A stretch of DNA of 24,282 nt from an uncultured Oscillospiraceae bacterium (GTDB lineage: Bacteria; Bacillota; Clostridia; Oscillospirales; Oscillospiraceae): the NCBI GenBank assembly GCA_934565775.1, contig CAKTIN010000024.1, positions 1 to 24,282 on the forward strand, written 5' to 3'. The position numbers were made by a program, and so were the translations under genes. The notes under the pieces were generated by a model, which saw only the letters and a program-made list of their open reading frames with translations, ran no database searches and was not told where the DNA came from. Positions 8,165 to 14,635 of the stretch are shown here, piece by piece (position 1 is the first letter of the stretch; the number at the start of each line of letters is the position of its first letter).

Positions 8165-8686
8165 TTACTTAGGGGCCTTGGGGGACAGGAACATCACCAT
8201 GAACCGACCATCCAGCTTCGGATTCTTTTCCACCGAAGCGATCTCCAGGCAGCCTTCTCCAAAATCCTTCAGCAGCTTTTCGCCGATGTCCGTATGGGCC
8301 ATTTCCCGGCCGCGGAACCGCACGCTGACCTTCACCCGGTTGCCGTCTTTCAGGAACTTCTGGGCGTTTTTCAGCTTGGTGTTGAAGTCGTTGGTATCGA
8401 TGCCGGGGGACATCCGAATCTCCTTGATCTCCACGACCCGCTGGTTCTTCTTTGCTTCCTTTTCCTTTTTCTTCTGATCGAAGCAGAACTTACTGTAGTC
8501 CATGATCTTGCAGACAGGGGGGACAGCGGCAGGCGAGATCTTAACCAGATCCATTCCCTGCTCCTCCGCAATGCGGTTCGCCTCTGCAGAGGACACAATG
8601 CCAAGCTGCGCGCCGTCTGCGCCGATTAAGCGGACCTCCTTGTCGCGGATATCCTCGTTAATCTGATGGTCAAATTTTGCGATGAT
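8165..8686 (-). CDS. infC: Translation initiation factor IF-3, apparently with an AUC start codon
   Basis: About 173 residues. The N-terminal domain is recognised by [21 protein letters not shown] and the linker/C-terminal domain by [23 protein letters not shown] and [12 protein letters not shown]3 binds the 30S subunit and rejects non-initiator tRNA and poor start codons. No ATG, GTG or TTG occurs in frame between the ribosome site GGAGGTG (8697-8691) and the conserved [10 protein letters not shown]; the codons there are ATC ATC GCA AAA. I take the first ATC (8686, six bases from GGAGG); the second at 8683 is possible. The in-frame ATG at 8746 has no ribosome site and would begin beyond the terminator hairpin of the leader, so it is rejected. 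Rare start codons in infC are known to support self-control. Confidence 0.95.
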   Translation of the reverse strand: MIAKFDHQINEDIRDKEVRLIGADGAQLGIVSSAEANRIAEEQGMDLVKISPAAVPPVCKIMDYSKFCFDQKKKEKEAKKNQRVVEIKEIRMSPGIDTNDFNTKLKNAQKFLKDGNRVKVSVRFRGREMAHTDIGEKLLKDFGEGCLEIASVEKNPKLDGRFMVMFLSPKAPK

Positions 8687-8832
8687 GAAACACCTCCAAT
8701 TGCCGATGATGCAAAACAAAATGCGGATGCCGCCGCACCCGCACAAACGAGCCGCCCCAAAGAGCAGCTTGGAATGTTGACCCCGTCGCGAAGCTGGGGG
8801 TGAGGCAGATGCACCGGCCTTCTTTATTAAGC
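8687..8832 (-). promoter_or_regulatory. infC operon leader, probable L20-type attenuation leader
   Basis: The predicted transcript has about 146 untranslated bases before infC. It contains a C-rich/G-rich hairpin (about 8778-8803) and then a terminator hairpin directly before the ribosome site. In Bacillus the same operon is controlled by L20 binding a leader that promotes termination. The position and terminator fit this; the L20-binding fold itself was not verified. Confidence 0.6.
8713..8743 (-). terminator. Attenuator terminator hairpin in the infC leader
   Basis: On the minus strand TGCGGGTGC (8743-8735), loop GGCG, partner GCATCCGCA (8730-8722) with one G-U pair, followed by TTTTGTTTT (8721-8713). 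It lies 16 bases upstream of GGAGG of infC, inside the transcript, as expected for a conditional terminator. Confidence 0.75.
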
Positions 8833-8838
8833 CTGTTT

Positions 8839-8867
8839 ATTTTATCACAGTACGTCCCCGATGTCAA
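8839..8867 (-). promoter_or_regulatory. SigA promoter of the infC-rpmI-rplT operon
   Basis: Perfect TTGACA (8867-8862), 17-base spacer, TAAAAT (8844-8839) on the minus strand. Confidence 0.9.
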
Positions 8868-8902
8868 CTGCTTTTTCCGGTTTTTTGCGGGGATTTTGGG
8901 GC

Positions 8903-9361
8903 TTACGCCGTCAAAATCAGGATCATCAGTGCGCTTCCGTACAGGCAGGCCAGACTCACCCAGATGCCGCTGGTTCGGTACACCCGTCCCTCCGCTCCGG
9001 CGGCCGCCCCTGTCCCCAGGGCCAGGGCGGCACAGTAGGCGGCAGGAAAGGCCGCCTGCCCCACCAGGGCCCCACAGAGCAGGAGCACCGGCGGCATGGT
9101 CAGCGCCCCCAGGCAAGCCGCCCCCCAGAAGCCCTGCCCGCTGGGTGCAGTCTGTGCCGGGATCAGCATTCCCAGAAAGTATGGCAGGTACAGCAGCTTC
9201 AGCCCCTGAAGCATCCCGCCCCGCCCGGGGATCACCAGTCCCAGCAGCCGCGGCAGCCTTGCCCCGGGCAGGGCGCACAGGCTCAGCCCCAGAGCCGCCG
9301 CCGTCAGCCCGCCTAAGAGCCAGCGCCGGTAGGGCGCAAAGCCCGCCGCTGCATTTGCCAT
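8903..9361 (-). CDS. Small hydrophobic membrane protein, family not recognised
   Basis: 152 residues, very rich in Ala, Leu and Gly, with about four or five membrane segments (about 13-32, 50-66, 83-104, 107-125, 132-151). No catalytic motif or known family signature is visible. The ORF is credible because a purine-rich ribosome site (GGAGGAGGGGAG) precedes the ATG and because codon third positions are GC-rich like neighbouring genes. It lies between the palindromic hairpin behind the COG2426-type gene and the infC promoter. No clear terminator follows. Function unknown. Confidence 0.6.
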   Translation of the reverse strand: MANAAAGFAPYRRWLLGGLTAAALGLSLCALPGARLPRLLGLVIPGRGGMLQGLKLLYLPYFLGMLIPAQTAPSGQGFWGAACLGALTMPPVLLLCGALVGQAAFPAAYCAALALGTGAAAGAEGRVYRTSGIWVSLACLYGSALMILILTA

Positions 9362-9426
9362 GGCACTCCCCTCCTCCGGCAGAACTTACCATTCATTCTA
9401 CGCAAACTTGGGGAATTCTATACCAA

Positions 9427-9458
9427 GAGCCGGCGCGAAAATCTTTTCGCGCCGGCTC
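9427..9458. terminator. Perfect 15-bp palindromic hairpin, probable terminator
   Basis: GAGCCGGCGCGAAAA (9427-9441), two-base gap, exact reverse complement (9444-9458). It directly follows the stop of the minus-strand gene at 9464. The T-stretch lies inside the arm and not after it, so it is an atypical terminator; a palindromic protein-binding site remains possible. Confidence 0.55.
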
Positions 9459-9463
9459 AGATC

Positions 9464-9943
9464 TCACAGCATGAAAGACAGAGCGCCCAGCACACCGGCG
9501 CTGATCAGATACATGATAACCCCGGCAATGGCCACCCCCAGGGAGACCGCCAGAGCCGTGGGCTTCCAGCCCAGGTCCAGCAAACTTGCCGCCAGGGTCC
9601 CCGTCCAGGCCCCGGTGCCGGGCAGCGGAATGCCCACAAACAGCGCCAGGGCGATGAACATATTGCTCCGCCCGGCCTTCTCGGTGAGCTTTTTTCCACC
9701 CTTTTCGCCCTTTTCCAGGCACCAGGAGAAAAATCTCCCAATGTATTTCTTATCGGAGCCCCACACCAGGATCTTCCGGGCGAACAGATAAATAAAGGGC
9801 ACCGGGAGCATATTCCCAAGGGCGCAGACGATATAGGCCGGAATGGTCGGCAGGCCCATCCCCGCCGCCATGGGCACGGCCAGGCGCAGCTCCACCAAGG
9901 GCACCATAGACACAAAGAAAACAATCAAATAATTTTTCAGCAT
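9464..9943 (-). CDS. COG2426/Sm_multidrug_ex family membrane protein
   Basis: 159 residues with four or five membrane segments. The family signatures are the early PLVELRLAVPMAAGMGLP, the GNMLPVPFIYLFARK segment, and FVGIPLPGTGAWTG near residue 103, which match the 'small multidrug export protein' family (PF06695). Despite that name, the transported substrate is not established, and I do not assign one. The ATG at 9943 has AGGATGG upstream and a good promoter begins about 45 bases before it, so it is probably transcribed alone. The palindromic hairpin follows its stop. Confidence 0.85.
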   Translation of the reverse strand: MLKNYLIVFFVSMVPLVELRLAVPMAAGMGLPTIPAYIVCALGNMLPVPFIYLFARKILVWGSDKKYIGRFFSWCLEKGEKGGKKLTEKAGRSNMFIALALFVGIPLPGTGAWTGTLAASLLDLGWKPTALAVSLGVAIAGVIMYLISAGVLGALSFML

Positions 9944-9989
9944 TACGGTTCCATCCTATGCAAGACTTCCGGTTCGCCGGAACGTCCCT

Positions 9990-10018
9990 ATTATATGCCA
10001 TACGCCGCCAAAAGGCAA
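9990..10018 (-). promoter_or_regulatory. SigA promoter of the COG2426-type gene
   Basis: TTGCCT (10018-10013), 17-base spacer, perfect TATAAT (9995-9990) on the minus strand, about 45 bases before the ATG at 9943. Confidence 0.8.
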
Positions 10019-10029
10019 CTGCCTATTTC

Positions 10030-10287
10030 CTAGAGAAAGAAATACTGCGCCGCCAGGAGCAGCAACACCCCGGGCGCTCCCAGAAAGCCGGAGATCGCCG
10101 CCGTGGTCAGATTCAGGGGGAATACCACCCCGGTAAAGCCGGCGCACAGATTGAGCAGGAACAGGCAGGCAAAGCCGCACAGCACATGGCACGCCAGCTT
10201 CCAGAACCAGCGGATGGGTGTGCTGAGAATTTTGATGGCAAGAAGAATTCCTGCCACGGGGATAAGCACAGAGAGAAAGCCCTCCAT
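10030..10287 (-). CDS. bofA: BofA family pro-sigma-K processing regulator
   Basis: 85 residues. Two membrane segments (about 6-22 and 32-55) are followed by the family's C-terminal pattern NLCAGFTGVVFPLNLTTAA...GAPGVLLLLA. In Bacillus BofA holds the intramembrane protease SpoIVFB inactive in the outer forespore membrane until sigma-K must be released, so its presence suggests a spore-forming lineage. I start at 10287 because GGGAGG lies six bases upstream; a longer in-frame reading to 10413 encodes arginine-rich sequence without family similarity. It stands between a 188-base gap and the COG2426-type promoter. Family call is good; whether it acts on sigma-K here is inference. Confidence 0.85.
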   Translation of the reverse strand: MEGFLSVLIPVAGILLAIKILSTPIRWFWKLACHVLCGFACLFLLNLCAGFTGVVFPLNLTTAAISGFLGAPGVLLLLAAQYFFL

Positions 10288-10406
10288 AAAAAACCTCCCG
10301 ATCAACGGAATATTCTTTCCCCGCCGGGGCAAGCTAAGTGCGGCAGGAATGGATCCGAAGCACGAACGGCGGCGCGGAAACGCGGACGATACAGGCCTGT
10401 CTTTAG

Positions 10407-10421
10407 GATACACCGTGTATC
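10407..10421. repeat. 7-bp dyad upstream of bofA
   Basis: GATACAC-C-GTGTATC is a perfect palindrome with one central base, in the 188-base gap between the GatD-like gene and bofA. It lies about 120 bases before the bofA start. It might be an operator; no clear SigA promoter was seen in this gap. Confidence 0.4.
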
Positions 10422-10449
10422 AATAGGAGCAGCGCCGCAGCGGCTCCAA

Positions 10450-10468
10450 GGTGGGTTGGCCGCCCACC
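10450..10468 (-). terminator. Weak hairpin after the GatD-like gene
   Basis: GGTGGG (10450-10455) and CCCACC (10463-10468) with a 7-base loop, eight bases past the stop of the GatD-like gene. Only two T residues follow on the minus strand, so it is at best a weak terminator. Confidence 0.35.
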
Positions 10469-10475
10469 CTACATC

Positions 10476-11192
10476 TTACCCATGTTCTCCCATCAGGAAC
10501 CGGACGCCGGGCCTGGACAGCTCCGCCAGGCGGTACCGGTAGGCCTCCATCAGGTCCTCCTCAAAGGGCAGGGACTCTTCCCGGCCCAGAAGCTTCAGCA
10601 GCTCCTTTGTAAACAGAGGATTCAGCACCAGCAGCGGCCCCAGAAGGTAGGTAGCAAACAGGTTGCCGTCCCGGAATCCCTCGTCTCTGGCCTTCAGGCC
10701 GTTGCCGTAGCCCCCCACTACATGGAACAGTCCCGGGGGGAAGGTCCCCTCCAGGAAGGAAAACTGAGACTTATACCCCACGATCGGGGTCTGACCGAAC
10801 CGGCCCAGGAACATGGAATTGTGCCGGGCCTCCAAATCGCGCCGGGCACAGTAGGGATACAGGTCCAGCATCTTCTCCCGGGCCTCGCCGTCTTGGAGCT
10901 CCTGGCCCAAGAGCTCTATGGCGTTGCCCGTAACCAAAGCGGCTCCGCCGCCGTCCACATAATCCCGCAGGGCCTGCCGGTAGGGCAGCAGGGCGTCCCG
11001 GGCCAGGAGCTGGGCGGGCTCCGCCATGGAGCCCAGGTACAGCAGATCCACCTTTCCCTGGGCAAACCGGGGCTTCTGCCCGTTCTGCGTTTCCACAAAC
11101 TCCGCCTGGGGCAGGCAGGCCCGGAGATAGCGCACATTGGCCCCGTCTCCATACAGGTTGCACAGCTCGGGGAAAAGGACTTCAATCACCAT
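10476..11192 (-). CDS. GatD-like glutamine amidotransferase-fold protein lacking the catalytic Cys and His
   Basis: 238 residues. The order of conserved segments follows GatD of the MurT/GatD lipid II isoglutaminyl synthase: NLYGDGANV (12-20), the nucleophile-elbow region ALVTGNAIELLGQ (85-97), PIVGY (136-140), GGYGNG (160-165) and LFATYLLGPLLVLNP (178-192). In functional GatD the elbow reads CGGYQ and the late motif TYLHGP; here the Cys position is Gly89 and the His position is Leu184, so hydrolysis of glutamine by the usual route is not possible. The reading frame is intact. The ATG at 11192 overlaps the last 11 bases of the MurT-like gene, so the two are translationally coupled. It may be a structural subunit of a modified complex. 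Homology is firm; function is open. Confidence 0.85.
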   Translation of the reverse strand: MVIEVLFPELCNLYGDGANVRYLRACLPQAEFVETQNGQKPRFAQGKVDLLYLGSMAEPAQLLARDALLPYRQALRDYVDGGGAALVTGNAIELLGQELQDGEAREKMLDLYPYCARRDLEARHNSMFLGRFGQTPIVGYKSQFSFLEGTFPPGLFHVVGGYGNGLKARDEGFRDGNLFATYLLGPLLVLNPLFTKELLKLLGREESLPFEEDLMEAYRYRLAELSRPGVRFLMGEHG

Positions 11193-12576
11193 ATACCGCG
11201 CCCTCCTCCCGCTCCGCCCGGAGCTTTTCCGCAATCTTGTCCCGGACCTGGCGGCCCCGGGAGATAAAGACCACATCGTGCAGCACAAAAATCTCCTGCA
11301 CCCCCTGGGTGTCCACATACCGCGGGGTCTCAAAGGGATCCCGAATGCAGACGATCTTTTCCCGGGGCACTCCGGCCAGGAGCAGCCGCACCTTATGGTC
11401 CAGATACCGCGCCCCGCCCACGATGATCTTCCGAATCTCCGGGCGGTTCAGGTCCTCATAATCCGTATCGAACATCCAGGCCGCCGTCTCGGACTTATGG
11501 GGGTCTGTATAGACCTCGTCCAGCAGCAGCACCAGCTCCTTCGGCGCCGGGTCCTTGGCAATACGCTCGAACACCGTGGAGGCTGCGGCAGGATTCTGCC
11601 CCTTGGTCATCTGCGTGATCAGCTCTACTCCGGCCACCGTCTCCCGGCTCCGCCGGGACGCAGGAATCGCCGCCTGCTTCAGCTCCTGCGCCAGCACCTC
11701 CGGGGTGATCCCCAGGTCCCGCAGGAGGGTAATGGCTGCGGCCTCATCGTACAGGTTGAACACTGACGGGGAAATCAGGGGGTAGGTATAGGTTCCCCGG
11801 GGCTCCCGCATGGTCAGCGTTCCCCGGTCATAGTCCACCTGCTCCACAAAGTATTCCGGCTCCGGCCGGGTCATGCCGCATTTGCCGCAGAAAAAGTCGC
11901 CCACCTGCCGGTATTGCCGGTAGCGGAACCGAATGGGCGCGCCGCAGACCGGGCACACTGTGCAGTCCGGGGCGATATTGGGCAGCGGGTCCAGATGCAG
12001 ATCCCCCACGCCAAAGCGAATGCGGCGGTTCCCCTCCCCCAGAAAGCAGCACAGCGGGTCGTCCCCATTGACGACTACAGTGGTCTCCGGGGAGCCGGCC
12101 GCCGCCTTCGCCAGCCGCCCCTGGATAAACTGGGGGTTGGCATTGCGGAGCATGGAATCCCGCCCCAGATTGTTCAGAATCAGATACTCCGGCCGGATCG
12201 CCGGAACATTCAGCGGCGAGATCAGCTCATCCATCTCGATGACCGCCACATCTTTTGTGGGGCGGTTCCAAATGTCCACCGCGTCCAGCAGGCACCGGGC
12301 GTGCCCGGCGTGATGGTTCGCGCCCCAGTCGTTATACGATACGCTTCTGCCGTCCGCCGTCAGCACGGAGGCCAGCATACTGGAAATGGTCGTTTTTCCG
12401 TTTGTCCCGCTCACCGCAACGGTGAGGTTCGGCTTCGCCACATCCCGCAGAAAATCCCCGCACAAGCGCATGGAGACCATACCCGGGCGGTCGTTTTGCA
12501 GGCGGCCCTCCTGCCGGTAGCGCCATAGGAACAGCTTTCCCGCCCACAGGGCCGGGTAAAACATCCAATGCTTCAT
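11182..12576 (-). CDS. MurT-like Mur ligase (lipid II amidation family, divergent)
   Basis: 464 residues, close to typical MurT (about 440). The Mur ligase ATP loop SGTNGKTT is at 56-63, the central domain has VIEMDE (112-117), and a four-Cys zinc ribbon (C208, C211, C230, C233) marks MurT. The C-terminal DUF1727-type domain begins near 320 (TKGQNPAAAS). In S. aureus MurT an Asp in the context RDTSW completes the GatD catalytic triad; here the equivalent stretch is SETAAW (362-367), so that Asp appears lost. I start at 12576 because AGGGG lies upstream and the first residues resemble other MurT proteins; the longer reading to 12642 lacks a ribosome site. It is transcribed with the GatD-like gene from a strong promoter. 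Confidence 0.88.
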   Translation of the reverse strand: MKHWMFYPALWAGKLFLWRYRQEGRLQNDRPGMVSMRLCGDFLRDVAKPNLTVAVSGTNGKTTISSMLASVLTADGRSVSYNDWGANHHAGHARCLLDAVDIWNRPTKDVAVIEMDELISPLNVPAIRPEYLILNNLGRDSMLRNANPQFIQGRLAKAAAGSPETTVVVNGDDPLCCFLGEGNRRIRFGVGDLHLDPLPNIAPDCTVCPVCGAPIRFRYRQYRQVGDFFCGKCGMTRPEPEYFVEQVDYDRGTLTMREPRGTYTYPLISPSVFNLYDEAAAITLLRDLGITPEVLAQELKQAAIPASRRSRETVAGVELITQMTKGQNPAAASTVFERIAKDPAPKELVLLLDEVYTDPHKSETAAWMFDTDYEDLNRPEIRKIIVGGARYLDHKVRLLLAGVPREKIVCIRDPFETPRYVDTQGVQEIFVLHDVVFISRGRQVRDKIAEKLRAEREEGAVYGD

Positions 12577-12692
12577 ACTTCCCCTTTCCCGGGCAAAGGA
12601 CCTTCTTCTCCCCTTCGCCCGGTCCAAACACAGATCCGACATTTTTTATCTTATATTTAATTTTTGAAAGATATAAAATACCGGTCTGCTAT

Positions 12693-12721
12693 ATTCTACC
12701 GGGAATTGGAAGGAAAGTCAA
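12693..12721 (-). promoter_or_regulatory. SigA promoter of the MurT-like/GatD-like pair
   Basis: TTGACT (12721-12716), 17-base spacer, TAGAAT (12698-12693) on the minus strand. The leader to the chosen start would be about 110 bases and AT-rich at its 5' end. Confidence 0.8.
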
Positions 12722-12767
12722 CCGCTCCCAACCTTAAGAATTGTTAAGATTTCTAAATCGGGCAAGC

Positions 12768-14420
12768 TCAGCCGTTCTTCTGCCGGAAGGGCAGCTTGCT
12801 CATCAGGCGGCGCAGGGCCTGGTTGCCGATCACCGCGCTGACCGCGCCGAAGCGGTAGGCCAGCACCAGGTACACGCTGCCGCCCACGGCGGCGTACAGC
12901 GCCAGCTGCACCACCAGCAGGATTCCCCGGGTCGTCACCGGCGCCCAGATTGCCCGGAGCAGCACCACGGCGGCCATCATGGCCCCCATGGGAATCAGCT
13001 CCCGCAGGAGGGTCTGCCCAAGCTTCCGGAAGCCAAAGCCATAGGCCCGCTTCAGAGAGTGCAGCAGGAGGAAGGCCGTCAGCCCCTGGCCGATGACACT
13101 GGCCACAGATGCGCCCAGATAGGGCGGCAAGCCCAGGGCGTTGAACAGATAGATCAGCGGCAGATCCAGCCCGGCGTTCAGAACGATACCAATGAGATTG
13201 ACGATGCACACCGTCTTGCCCCGGCCCACGCTCTGCATGGTCATGCTGGCCACCGTGGCCATATTCCCCACCACGTTTACCACCACCGCCAGGCGCAGCA
13301 GCTCCGGCCCATAGGTATTCTTCCCGTAAAACAGCAGGAAAATCGGCTCGGCAAAGTAGATCATCCCCAGGCCCAGGGGCACAGAGATCAGCAAAATGGT
13401 CCCCAGCGCCTGGTTGAGGTTCCGGGCAAGCTCCTTCTTATTCCCCGCAGAGCGGCTGGCCGCCATGTGGGGGGCAATGCTGCTGGACAGGCCCGTAGAC
13501 AGGGCCGTAATAATCATGCCGATCTTCGGCACCCAGGTGGAGGCGATGCTGGCGATCACCTGGGTATCGGCGTCGGAGAACTTCAGCTTATGCAGCCCCA
13601 CCAGGAGCATCTTCATATCCACAATGTGGTACACATTGATGGAGACGGACATAATGACCAGGGTAATACAGTAAGAGGCGACCTTCCGCAGGACCTCCTT
13701 GCCGGAGGCCGGGCGCTCCTCCGCCGTATCGTCCAGGCGGAACACGTCCTCGCTCTCCCGGCTCTTCTTCCGCAGGTACAGGTACGCCGCCAGAGCGCCC
13801 GCAGCCGCGCCGGACAGAGCCACGCACACGCCCACGGTGGTGCCCAACTTCAGCACATAGATGGCCACATAGGTTCCCGCCAGGACCACCGCGATCCGGA
13901 CGAACTGCTCGATCACCTGGCTCTGGGAGGAGGCGGCAATGAATTTATGCCCCTGGAGGTAGCCCCGCTTAATGCTCAGCAGCGGCGCGATCAGCAGGCA
14001 GATGGACACCACCCGCACACCGGCGGCAATATCCCCCACGCTGACGCCCTCGGTCATATCCCCCAGGAAGTACAGTCCCACCTGCTTGGCAAAAAGCTGC
14101 AGGGCCAGGAAGGACAGCAGGCTCATGCCCGTCACGATCAACAGGCACATCCGGTAGGCCCGCTCCTTGGAGCGGTACATTTTTTTTGCGTTATACTCGC
14201 TGATGACGATGCTCACGGCGATGGGGATCCCGGCGGTGGAAATATCCAGGAACAGGGCGTAAACGCTGTAGGCGCAGGAGTAAATCACGCCGCCCTGCTC
14301 GCCGATCATCTGGTAGAAGGGGATGCTGTACAGCGCGCCCATGATCTTGGAGATCAGGATGGCAATATAGGCCACAAAGGTCCCCTCTACAAAGCTGTTT
14401 TTTCGCATTCCCTTGCTCAC
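12768..14420 (-). CDS. Polysaccharide/lipid II flippase of the MurJ-SpoVB (MOP) type
   Basis: 550 residues with about 14 membrane segments. The start FVEGTFVAYIAILISKIMGALYSIPFY and the segment SIKRGYLQGHKF are typical of the SpoVB/YtgP/MurJ group of the MOP superfamily, which move lipid-linked cell wall or polysaccharide precursors across the membrane. A loop of about 45 charged residues (roughly 215-255) separates the two halves. The start is the GTG at 14420, with AAAGGA eleven bases upstream; the ATG four codons later is a possible alternative. No terminator was seen between it and the MurT-like promoter, so some read-through is likely. Whether it acts in growth (MurJ) or sporulation (SpoVB) cannot be told from sequence. 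Confidence 0.9.
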   Translation of the reverse strand: MSKGMRKNSFVEGTFVAYIAILISKIMGALYSIPFYQMIGEQGGVIYSCAYSVYALFLDISTAGIPIAVSIVISEYNAKKMYRSKERAYRMCLLIVTGMSLLSFLALQLFAKQVGLYFLGDMTEGVSVGDIAAGVRVVSICLLIAPLLSIKRGYLQGHKFIAASSQSQVIEQFVRIAVVLAGTYVAIYVLKLGTTVGVCVALSGAAAGALAAYLYLRKKSRESEDVFRLDDTAEERPASGKEVLRKVASYCITLVIMSVSINVYHIVDMKMLLVGLHKLKFSDADTQVIASIASTWVPKIGMIITALSTGLSSSIAPHMAASRSAGNKKELARNLNQALGTILLISVPLGLGMIYFAEPIFLLFYGKNTYGPELLRLAVVVNVVGNMATVASMTMQSVGRGKTVCIVNLIGIVLNAGLDLPLIYLFNALGLPPYLGASVASVIGQGLTAFLLLHSLKRAYGFGFRKLGQTLLRELIPMGAMMAAVVLLRAIWAPVTTRGILLVVQLALYAAVGGSVYLVLAYRFGAVSAVIGNQALRRLMSKLPFRQKNG

Positions 14421-14481
14421 GGTATCATTCGTCCTTTTCTCTAGGTAATCGGCTGACGGGCAAAGCCTGAAAATCTTATCT

Positions 14482-14510
14482 ATTTTATCACAGTTTTCCC
14501 CCGGGGTAAA
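14482..14510 (-). promoter_or_regulatory. SigA promoter of the flippase gene
   Basis: TTTACC (14510-14505), 17-base spacer, TAAAAT (14487-14482) on the minus strand. It begins about 62 bases before the GTG. Confidence 0.75.
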
Positions 14511-14572
14511 GAGCCCGGGCGAAAATAATCCCCATCCGGCAGAAATTGGTACGTTTTTTGCCTCAAGATGGC

Positions 14573-14607
14573 AAAAAAGGAGCGCCGCTTCTTGGGAAGC
14601 GGCGCTC
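14573..14607 (-). terminator. Intrinsic terminator of the oad operon
   Basis: GAGCGCCGCTTC and its exact reverse complement (14580-14607, four-base loop), followed on the minus strand by CTTTTTT. It ends the oadA-to-oadB transcript before the flippase promoter region. Confidence 0.92.
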
Positions 14608-14635
14608 TGAAAGGGGGTAAAAAGGGAAAATCGAA

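Noticed and set aside
8687..8746. IF3 start at the ATG at 8746
   Set aside because: The extra residues would be encoded by the terminator hairpin and ribosome site of the leader, have no similarity to IF3, and the ATG has no ribosome site.
12741..14444. 567-codon open frame on the plus strand
   Set aside because: It is the antisense of the flippase gene; its His/Gln/Gly-rich composition is typical of antisense frames in GC-rich DNA and it has no ribosome site.
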